NCBI GenBank assembly: GCA_027604665.1
Contig: JADGIZ010000666.1
Coordinates: forward strand, 1 to 10,351
Direction of reading: 5' to 3'
DNA: 10,351 nt
DNA from: Polyrhizophydium stewartii
Taxonomy: Eukaryota > Chytridiomycota > Chytridiomycetes > Rhizophydiales
The position numbers were made by a program, and so were the translations under genes. Under the pieces are notes generated by a model. That model had not been told where the DNA came from, searched no databases, and worked only from the letters and a program-made list of their open reading frames with translations. Below, piece after piece: positions 1-6,569 of this stretch; position 1 is the stretch's first letter; each line of letters begins with the position of its first letter.

Positions 1-113
1 ACCCACAACCGCCCGCCTGCCCGCTGCGCAGAGGGCCAAGCAGGGCACAGCGTGCCCGCCCGCTGGGTCCACCGCACCGCCCGGCACCGCTCCGCTCACG
101 CGCACCGCCCGCC

Positions 114-148
114 CGCCGCTCGCCGCTCGCCGCTGGCCGCTCGCCGTT
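114..148. repeat. 7-nt tandem repeat CGCCGCT, about 5 copies
   Basis: Units start at 114, 121, 128, 135 and 142. The first three are identical and the last two differ by one base each. The array lies in the pyrimidine-rich stretch just upstream of the likely acceptor at 175-177, so it is probably intronic and may serve as an extended polypyrimidine-like tract. The rest of 1-113 is C/G-rich and I see no supported exon in it. Confidence 0.7.
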
Positions 149-177
149 CGCCCGCCCGCCTCCCTGGCGCTGCGCAG

Positions 178-1512
178 CATCCGCAAGAACTTAAAGGCGC
201 TCTACGTCGTCCACCCGTCCATGTGGCCAAAGTTCCTGCTGCAGACCATGGGCATGATCGTCAGCCCAAAGTTTGCGAGCAAGCTCGTCTGGGTCGACAA
301 CCTTGCGCGGCTGCAGACCCTTGTCCCCACGGAGAAGCTTGTCGTGCCGCCCGCCGTGCTCCGGTGCGTTCGCCGCAGCCGCCGCCGCCGTCGCCGCTGC
401 CCAACGACCCCGCTGACCCCCTGGTCCCGGCCGGGTCTGTCCCTTGTGTGCAGGTACAACCAGCAGCAAGAAGCCCCGAGCAGCTTCCTGTCGTTTTCGC
501 GCAAGACCACCACCAAAAAGGCCACGGTCTTTGAGGAGGACCTTGACGTTCTGATGGGCGTCGACGGCTCCAAGGGGTGCCCCCAGGTCATCCTCGACTG
601 TGCACAGTTCATCCGGACCCAAGGTGCGCGCGCATTCATCATTCCGCGCTCGTGGCGTGCTGTCTGTGGCCATTCACGGCGACGCCCAGGGTCTGACTCG
701 ATGTGCTGATGAACAATGGCGTGGAACTCGAATCGTGCAGGACTCGAGACCGAGGGGCTGTTCCGGAAAGCGCCGGCCGTCACGGCCGTCCAGGAAGCCA
801 AGCGCGCATACAATGAGGGCAAGCAGCCCGACTTTGACGCGCTGGGCGGCGTCCACGTTGCGTGCGCGCTTCTCAAGCTGTGGTTCCGCGAGCTGCCGGA
901 GCCGCTCATCCCGGCATCCTTGTATCCGACTGTCCGGGAGGTTGAGAGTGAGTCTCTCGCGCCGGCGGACCGCGATTCTCGTTTCGAGCACGGTTGTGCT
1001 GACGGCCTTGGCGGCGCTCGGTTTCCACCGCGGCGGTCGCGGCGTGCGCAGAATCACCCTCCAAGGTCGACTTTATCCGGATGCGGTTACTTCCGTCGCT
1101 GTCGATCCCGACGCAGCTGGTCATGTACGAGCTGTTTTCGCTGCTGCACGATGTGGTGGCACACCAAGCGACGAATTTGATGACGGCGGTGAACCTCACG
1201 ATTGTGTGGTCGCCCAACTTTGTCAAGAGCGACAATGCCGTGCTGGATATTGGCATGTGCGCCATTGGCGTCCAGGGTGCTGGCATCGGGACGATTGTCA
1301 AGACGTGCGTTGAGGAGTTTGATGCGATTTTCGGCGAGTCGATTGGCACGCTGCGGCGGTCCAACTCTTTGGCGACGTCGGTCGCGAGCACGCACGATGG
1401 CGAGGGCGAGGTGGACGGCGAAGGAGCCAATGTGCCGCAGGCTGCGTCGCCTGTTGCGTCACCTGTCGCGTCGCCTGCTGCCTCGCCGACACGGGCAGAT
1501 TCTGCACAGTGA
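178..1512 (+). CDS. CRAL-TRIO (Sec14-like) plus RhoGAP domain protein, 5' partial, 4 exons visible
   Basis: Exons read as 178-363, 454-623, 741-947 and 1052-1512, giving 340 residues to a TGA stop. Visible residues 1-62 are the end of a CRAL-TRIO domain (RKNLKALYVVHPSMW, later VVPPAVLR), which in the p50RhoGAP/ARHGAP1 family sits directly before the GAP domain. The RhoGAP domain follows. It carries the arginine-finger motif TEGLFRK (Arg at about visible residue 127), the conserved LLKLWFRELPEPL helix, and NLTIVWSPNFV with the expected Asn. Family knowledge says such proteins stimulate GTP hydrolysis by Rho-type GTPases at membranes, so this copy should be catalytically competent. The tail (about 1372-1509) is low-complexity, with an ASP/VASP repeat. 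The first visible exon starts at a probable acceptor CAG at 175-177. The upstream C-rich stretch does not read like the family, so the start codon lies outside the window or is unresolved. Convergent with the next gene. Confidence 0.85.
1441..1491 (+). repeat. Coding minisatellite: Ala-Ser-Pro-Val repeats in RhoGAP tail
   Basis: Four in-frame imperfect 12-nt units, of the type GCGTCGCCTGTT, encode ASPVASPVASPAASP near the C-terminus. The region is predicted to be disordered, and it follows an acidic Gly/Glu-rich segment. It lies outside the catalytic domain and is a likely site of length variation. Confidence 0.7.
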
Positions 1513-1727
1513 AGGATGTGCTTTCCTGCACCATTTGGCCTCGCATCACACTCTTTCTCCCACTTTGCCTTAGTACCCACTTTTTTTTAAAAAAAAACCT
1601 TCGAGCACATCTGCATCTGTGCTGCCACATACTCGCACATCCACACGGGCCAACCGCCATCGCTCTTGCACAACTTGCATCGCGCCAATTGGCGGCGTTG
1701 CGGTTGATCCTTCCCTGTGAACGGGCA
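1513..1727. other. Convergent 3' intergenic region with T8A9 palindrome
   Basis: These 215 bp separate the stop codons of the RhoGAP gene (+) and the TatD gene (-), so both 3' untranslated regions lie here. The standout element is a run of eight T followed by nine A at 1581-1597. It gives an A-rich and T-rich tract on either strand and could serve 3' end formation in both directions. No AATAAA is present. A 12-bp perfect palindrome, CGCCAATTGGCG, sits at 1683-1694. No ORF here resembles a gene. Confidence 0.6.
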
Positions 1728-2798
1728 TCACCGCCCGCTCGACAGCGGGTCGATCGAGGCGCAGGCATCAAGCCACGCTCGCACGGCGGGGAACATGCGC
1801 CCGGCAGACTCGGACGTAATTTGCTCGACGACATCCGGCGCGACGTTCTTGGCCCGAGCGATGTATGCAACGACCTCGCTGTAGCTTGCGACCGAGTTGC
1901 GCTCGCCCTTGACGCTCGGGAGCGCCGGTGCGTCCGTTTCAATGAGCAGGGCGTCGAGCGGGACCTGGCGAACCCAGTCTTGCATCACGCTCGACCGCAC
2001 GACGCAGGCTGGCACAGAGAGCTTGAGAGCGCCCGACGAGGCTTGGATGGCGCGCAGGGCGTGCGATGCGCGGCCGTCAAAGGCGTGCAGCACGCCGCGC
2101 GCCTGGGATGCGAGCAGCATCGTGACTGCGTGGTGGCCTGCGTTGCGCGAGTGCACGTTGAGAGGGAGGCCCAGGGCGCTGGCGAGCTCGATGTGGCGGG
2201 CGAACACTGCGCGCTGGGCTTCCTTGATCTCGTCGTCGGACACGGCGCGCGGCGTGTCGGCGTCCGCGTCGGACACTGCGGACGGCCACTCGGCCCGCGC
2301 AGACTTGAGCACGTGCGGCGAGAAGTCGAGGCCGCACTCGCCCACGGCCGCCAGCTGCCCGTCGGCGTGCAGCCGCTCGAGCAGCGGCCGGATCGCGTCC
2401 ACGTCGGCGAGCGTCGGGCAGCGCGTGCGGTTCGTCATGGCGCCTGGCGTCGCGGGGACGTCGCCGCTGCCGCTGTCGGCCTCGGCGGCGTGCACAGGCT
2501 GCACGGGATGCACGCCCACGCACGGCAGGAACCCGCACGCGGCGGGCGGCAGCCCGTGCACGGCGGCGATGCGCTCGCGCAGGCGGGCGGCCTCGGCGGC
2601 AATCGCTTCGCAGTCGTCGACAGACTCGGGCACCGACAGCACGGCGTGCGCGGGCATGCCGCCGCCGCTGCCCGCGCGACCGCCCTCGGCGTGCCAGGCG
2701 CGCACGGCCGCCGCGCTGGCGTCCGCCCAGGCGTCGATCTCGCTGCGGCCAAACTGCGGCGGGTACAGGTGGGCGTGGACGTCGACCACAGCGCGCAT
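1728..2798 (-). CDS. TATDN3: TatD-family metal-dependent hydrolase, TATDN3-like
   Basis: Single uninterrupted frame of 356 residues. The ATG at 2798-2796 is the first in the frame and places the metal-binding HxH motif at the N-terminus, as usual for the family. Visible amidohydrolase-fold motifs, in order: VDVHAHL (His8, His10), CVGVHPVQ (95-100), VGECGLDFSPH (Glu154), LPLNVHSRNAG (His216), LHAFDG (His238) and LIETDAPAL (Asp289). These are the residues expected to bind the divalent metals and do catalysis. GVHPVQ, LDFSP and HSRNAG resemble TATDN3 more than TATDN1 or bacterial TatD. Human TATDN3 is about 270 residues. The extra length here comes mainly from Ala/Asp/Ser-rich insertions near 101-127 and 164-188. 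TatD proteins are DNases, some also acting on RNA; the substrate of TATDN3 itself is poorly defined. It is the only intronless gene in the window and shares a 53-bp divergent promoter with the Nudix gene. Confidence 0.92.
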   Translation of the reverse strand: MRAVVDVHAHLYPPQFGRSEIDAWADASAAAVRAWHAEGGRAGSGGGMPAHAVLSVPESVDDCEAIAAEAARLRERIAAVHGLPPAACGFLPCVGVHPVQPVHAAEADSGSGDVPATPGAMTNRTRCPTLADVDAIRPLLERLHADGQLAAVGECGLDFSPHVLKSARAEWPSAVSDADADTPRAVSDDEIKEAQRAVFARHIELASALGLPLNVHSRNAGHHAVTMLLASQARGVLHAFDGRASHALRAIQASSGALKLSVPACVVRSSVMQDWVRQVPLDALLIETDAPALPSVKGERNSVASYSEVVAYIARAKNVAPDVVEQITSESAGRMFPAVRAWLDACASIDPLSSGR

Positions 2799-2851
2799 CT
2801 CGTGTCGTCCTGAGCTTGCCCGCAGTTTGGTCAACCATCGCCAGGCACGCC
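2799..2851. promoter_or_regulatory. 53-bp bidirectional promoter/5' region (TatD / Nudix)
   Basis: The whole interval between the divergent ATGs of the TatD-like gene (2798, minus) and the Nudix gene (2852, plus) is 53 bp. It must hold both 5' untranslated regions and at least part of both promoters, unless these extend into the neighbouring coding sequence. No TATA box is visible. If the Nudix gene starts at the next in-frame ATG (2888), the interval grows to 89 bp. Confidence 0.6.
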
Positions 2852-3949
2852 ATGGCCCAAGAACAGCAGCCGCCGTCGCTCGCCACAATGGTCGCCAAGC
2901 GCACGCAGCTGCCCATCCTCGAGGAGCGCATTGCGTACAAGCGCTTCGTCACCGTCTGGCACCGACACGTCGAGTTCCCCGACGGCCGCAAGCTGGACTG
3001 GTGTGTCCGGCTCGTGGTGACCCCCCCCCTCTGTGTCTCCCTTGCTCGCCGCGCGACCCTGCCGAGGCGTGCTGTGCGCCTGCGGCCGTGCAGCGCTGTG
3101 CAGCCCGTCTCGCTCACCACAGCCGCTTGGCTCGCCAGGGATGCCGGCGGCCATGGCACCCGCTCGCCAGCGTTCGTGACGGTGTTCCCGTTCAACACCA
3201 AGACTGTGAGTGGTCCGCCTCCCCGACTTCCCGTCGTTGATTGCTGGATCCGAGACCCCTCTCTGACATGCCGAGTGCACTCGCCCCGGTCGGCAGAAAA
3301 CCGTGCGGCTGCTCATCGAGTATGCCCAAGGCCCCAACGTCATGACGTATACCCTCACCGCGGGAGCGTGCGACCCGACCAAGCACAGCAGGTGCGTGGA
3401 ATCGCCCAAGAAGGATGGGCAGAGCTTGATCTGGCAGCGGATCTGACCCGTCTCGCGGAACAACAGCATCCTCGACACGGCCCGCCACGAGCTATCCGAG
3501 GAGGCACGTCTCAAGAACGGCACGTGGGTGCGCCTGCTACCCGAGGACGACGACGGAATTCCCGAGGTGCGACAGCCGGTGCTGCGCTTGAGTCGTCCGC
3601 AACCGAGTGATGCTCATCTGCTCGCTTGCTCGCCACTCCTCGCCACCAGCTCAAGTGGTCGCGCAACAAGTTTGTGCCCTTCCTGGTCATCGACGCCGAG
3701 CCCGACGCGACGCCGTACGAGCGCGATGCCGAAGGTCTGCCCCGCCGCCTTCGCGTGCTCTGGACCTTGCTGCCAAGCGCTGTGCACTGACCTTGTGCTA
3801 TCCACCCGCGCGCAGAGTTCATCGAGATCGTCGACGTCACGCTCGACGAGCTGCAGCAGTTTATCCTCAAGGGCCTCGTCATGCTGCCGTCCGTGCAGAC
3901 TACCATCATGGCCCTCGACTGGCTGCGGCGCAACGGCCATGCAGTGTGA
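2852..3949 (+). CDS. Nudix hydrolase, ADP-ribose/ADP-sugar pyrophosphatase-like, 6 exons
   Basis: Exons 2852-3000, 3139-3205, 3297-3391, 3467-3566, 3650-3734 and 3816-3949 join in frame to 209 residues. The order of motifs is typical of the NDP-sugar Nudix group: PDGRKLDW with FVTVFPFNTKTKTVRLL (beta strands), EYAQGPN, the Nudix helix region GACDPTKHSSILDTARHELSEEARL at about 95-119 (broken here by the intron after Ser103), then KFVPFLVIDAEP, EFIEIVDVTLDEL and LPSVQTTIMALDWL. Glu112, Glu115 and Glu116 of the helix are kept. The usual Arg of REUxEExGU is His111, the Gly is Arg118, and the upstream Glu is not in register. The family hydrolyses nucleoside diphosphates linked to another group; substrate cannot be read from the sequence. 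Met at 2888 is an alternative start. An AATAAA lies 7 nt after the stop. Introns are 75-138 nt. Confidence 0.85.
3021..3029 (+). repeat. C9 homopolymer inside Nudix intron 1
   Basis: Nine C residues in the 138-nt first intron. The run is noted because such runs are prone to length error in sequencing. It does not affect the coding frame once the intron is removed. Confidence 0.85.
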
Positions 3950-3955
3950 CCTCCC

Positions 3956-3961
3956 AATAAA
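3956..3961 (+). terminator. AATAAA polyadenylation signal of the Nudix gene
   Basis: A perfect AATAAA hexamer sits 7 nt after the TGA at 3947-3949, on the coding strand. It implies a very short 3' untranslated region. It is the only canonical polyadenylation hexamer I noticed at a gene 3' end in the window. Confidence 0.65.
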
Positions 3962-4347
3962 CCCGCGTTGGGCCAGCAGCGGAGATGTCGGGCGGATAAT
4001 CCATCTGCTCGTTGGCGTCGTCACACACCCAGTGAACTCATCTTGTGACCCCCACGTCATCGCAGTCGATGCATCGAAAGAAAGCTTCTCCATCTCCGCA
4101 TCGACAATGTACCACCAAACGCATGCTTGCCTTGGCGGCACACAGAGCGAAACTCCGCAACTCCCGCCAAGCGTCCTGCTCTTGCTCCGATGCCCGCTCT
4201 CGAGGCCATCTCCTCTGGCCAGCCCTGTCGCGCCACTTGCGCCTGCCTGCCTTCGGATTGGCCTGCGCCGTCGGCCCGTCACTCCCTCCCGAGAGGCTTA
4301 AAAGCCGGTCTTCGCCCGATCGAGCCAAACCAAAACTCGGCGACGTC
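3962..4347 (+). promoter_or_regulatory. Upstream region of the SDR gene, with TTAAAA box
   Basis: This is the longest gene-free stretch (about 390 bp between the Nudix poly(A) signal and the SDR start). Open frames crossing it show no family motifs and look like chance in GC-rich DNA. A TTAAAA at 4298-4303, 45 nt before the ATG, is a weak TATA-like candidate. The 20 nt before the ATG are A/C-rich (CCAAACCAAAAC), as expected for a leader. A 10-bp palindrome CGATGCATCG lies at 4067-4076. Nothing else is supported. Confidence 0.4.
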
Positions 4348-5538
4348 ATGGGACTCTCTGGGCGGCACGTTGTGATCACGGGCGGCAGCGGCGGCGTCGG
4401 CGTTGCCGTCGCCAAGGCGTTCCTCGGTGCGTGACGCTGCTCCCAACCGCTCCGACAGCCGCGGCCTCGACACCAGCACGGCTGACGCCCACACGCTTGG
4501 GGGACCAGAGCGAGGCTGCCACGTCACGATCCAGTTCAACACAAACCCCGGCCCCGCGGAGCCGCTGGCGGCGCAGTACCCGTCGCACTGCACGCTGCTG
4601 CAGGCGCAGGTCACGGACGAGAAGCAGGTCGCCGGCCTGTTCACGGCCGCAATCGAGCGCCACGGTCCCGTCGAGGTGCTGGTCGTGTCGCACGGCATCT
4701 GGCCGGCGGAAGACGTGGGCGTCAAGGACATGTCGCTCGACCGCTGGCGCAACACCATCGCCGTCAACCTCGACGGCACCTTCCTCTTTGTGCGCGAGTT
4801 CCTCAGGCAGCTCGAGACGGCCGTCAAGAGCAACTCGCCCGCCATCGAGGCACCCGCCATTGTGCTCGTCGGGTGCGTGCAGCCCATCCCGCGGACCTCA
4901 TGCCCTGCTCGCGCGCCAAGGCAGCCACGAAGCAGAGGTGGTTGCTGACGAATGCGGGGGCATGTGGGGGCGTGCTGCACCCCGCCGTGCACCAGGTCGA
5001 CTGCTGGCAAGTTTGGCGAGGCGTGGCATGCCGACTACTCGGCCAGCAAGACGGCCATGATGTACGGCCTGATCAGCAGCCTCAAGAACGAGATCGTCAA
5101 GGTTCATCCGCGCGCACGCATCAACACCGTCTCGCCTGGTGCGGCCCGCGCGCTGCATCCTGCTTCCACTGGCCACGCAACCGCACCAGCCAGATGCTGA
5201 CGGGCGTCGGTGTGCATTTCAGGCTGGATCCGCACGCCCATGGCCGAGCGCGCGCTGCAGGATCCGTCGCTGCTGTTCCAGGCACTCGCCTCGACACCGC
5301 TCAAGAAGGTCTCGGAGCCGCACGATGTCGCCCAAGGTGAGCCGCCCATGCCTCCCCGCCCAAATCTGCCCTCACAACCCGCCTGCGTGGCACGCCGCCA
5401 ACCATGCTCTCGCCGCGCGCAGCCATCCTCTTTCTCGCCGACGCCAACACCTCGGGCAACATCACGGGCGTGTCGCTCGATCTCAACGGCGGCATGGAGG
5501 GCCGCATGCTCAACAGGCTCGAGGACTTCCAGAACTAG
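4348..5538 (+). CDS. Short-chain dehydrogenase/reductase (classical SDR), 5 exons
   Basis: Exons 4348-4426, 4509-4872, 4996-5138, 5223-5336 and 5423-5538 give 271 residues, the usual size of a classical SDR. The Rossmann nucleotide motif TGGSGGVG is at 11-18. The active site follows: Asn113 in NTIAVNLDGTF, Ser149 in GSTAG, and Tyr162 and Lys166 in YSASK. Ser149 is formed only when the 4873-4995 intron is removed, and the Ser-Tyr spacing of 13 supports that join. PGWIRTPM and the C-terminal SGNITGVSLDLNGG are also family marks. The usual NNAG after strand 4 reads SHGI. The family uses NAD(P)H to reduce or oxidise alcohols, ketones or acyl chains. The residue set resembles fungal SDRs of unknown substrate and 3-oxoacyl reductase relatives; I cannot assign a substrate. 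No targeting peptide is seen, so it is probably cytosolic. Convergent with the next gene, 92 bp apart. Confidence 0.9.
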
Positions 5539-5630
5539 CTGCAGTGTCGCTCCCCATGCACCAAAGGCCGAGAAGAGGTGTATTTGCAAGCCGGCACAAC
5601 ATGTGCACGGCGTCACGGGTGGTCCTGCGT

Positions 5631-6463
5631 CTATGACTGCTGCTGCTGCTGTTGCTGCTGCTGCTGATCCTGCTGCTCCAGATCCTCGAGAACGTGGTGG
5701 TAATGAACAAACAGCTCCGAGACATGCATAATCTGATATCACACGGACGTCACCCGAATCCAGCATCAGCAGCCTGCGGCATTGAAAGTCACGGGCATCT
5801 GCACCCTCCGTTGCATCCGTGCCCACAGAAGCACAGACGCACAAACTCGTTGTAGTCGGCAAGCTGCTGCATGAACGTCTGCTGCATCGCCGTGATGTGC
5901 GCCATGTCCTCGCGCGACTCGGCCTCGATCCGCGCCAGGCGGGTCTCGAGCGCCGGCAGCTCGGCCAGCGACGGCACGTCGACCGCGCTCTTGAGGTCGT
6001 CGACGGCCTTGAGGTCCTTGGCCAGCTGCTTGAGCACGCCGTCGGCCGACAGCACCATCTCCTCGAGCGACCGGGTGCTCAGCGTCGGCGGCACCGCCCC
6101 GGGCGGGATGGGCTTGGTCTCGAGCAGCGGCTCGACGGACGAGTCTGTGCGGCGGCCGCAACGGCGGGAGCAACGGCAGAGGCGTGGTCAGCAGCCGCGG
6201 CGACCGGGGGCGGGGGCGGCCCGGCAGGCGACCTCACACTTGTCAAAGAACGACGTCAGAAGCTGGTTCTCCTGCACGGTCCGCTTGAGCGTGCGCTCGG
6301 CCTTGCGGATGCCGCCCACGACCGTCGCCGCGGGGTTGTCCGTCGGCACGACCGCCGTGGGGCTCAGCCGCTTGGGCGACACGAACATCTCGAGCCGGTC
6401 GAGCCGCTCGGCGACCTGGCGCACGAGCTCGTCGGCGTCGCTGCGAGGGTCCGACTCCATCAT
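5631..6463 (-). CDS. DCTN3: Coiled-coil protein, probable dynactin subunit p24 (DCTN3-like), 3 exons
   Basis: Exons 6463-6238, 6144-5843 and 5732-5631 on the minus strand give 209 residues. Introns are 93 and 110 nt with donors GTGAGG and GTGCGT. The protein opens with ADELVRQVAERLDRLE, followed by a linker and then IRKAERTLKRTVQENQLLTSFFDKY. A long helical part follows, with LSTRSLEEMVLSADGVLKQL, LPALETRLARIEAES and MQQLADYNEF, and finally SELFVHYHHVLEDLE. This order and the heptad pattern match human dynactin p24 (186 residues): an N-terminal short helix, a central Tyr/Pro break, and the final EYN...FVQW-like helix. p24 is part of the dynactin shoulder, which links dynein to cargo. Identity is low, so another small coiled-coil subunit is possible. 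The C-terminus ends in ten Gln then Ser, which p24 does not normally have. First of two consecutive ATGs chosen. Confidence 0.6.
5637..5666 (-). repeat. CAG/CAA trinucleotide repeat encoding Q10
   Basis: Ten consecutive glutamine codons (nine CAG, one CAA) on the minus strand, just before the final Ser and TAG of the dynactin p24-like protein. They are preceded by an Asp and two more Gln. The tract is in frame and only reached when the 5733-5842 intron is spliced out. Confidence 0.8.
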
Positions 6464-6569
6464 CTTCGGGCGAGCCCGAAATCAGCGCCACGGCACGAGA
6501 GCGCTTCGCCGGTGGGTGGGTGGGGCAGACCGAGGTGGGGAGATGGCAGGAATGCATTCATTCGGGCCG
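6464..6569 (-). other. Tandem intergenic region between ferrochelatase and p24-like gene
   Basis: These 106 bp lie between the ferrochelatase stop (6570) and the start of the p24-like gene (6463), both on the minus strand. They must hold the ferrochelatase 3' end and the p24 promoter and leader. No AATAAA or TATA box is visible. Confidence 0.5.

Noticed and set aside
32..51. Possible 20-nt exon between CTGCGCAG and GTGCCC at the left edge
   Set aside because: It has splice-like borders, but the residues do not fit the CRAL-TRIO sequence expected before RKNLKALY.
1509..2813. 434-codon open frame on the plus strand
   Set aside because: Antisense shadow of the TatD-like gene. The minus frame carries all the metal-binding motifs and the plus frame carries none.
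1897..3240. 447-codon open frame on the plus strand
   Set aside because: It overlaps the TatD-like gene antisense and then the Nudix gene in a different frame. The composition is biased and no domain is recognisable.
3614..4282. 222-codon open frame on the minus strand filling part of the gap before the SDR gene
   Set aside because: Half of it is antisense to the last Nudix exons, and the rest shows no motif or codon pattern like the real genes.
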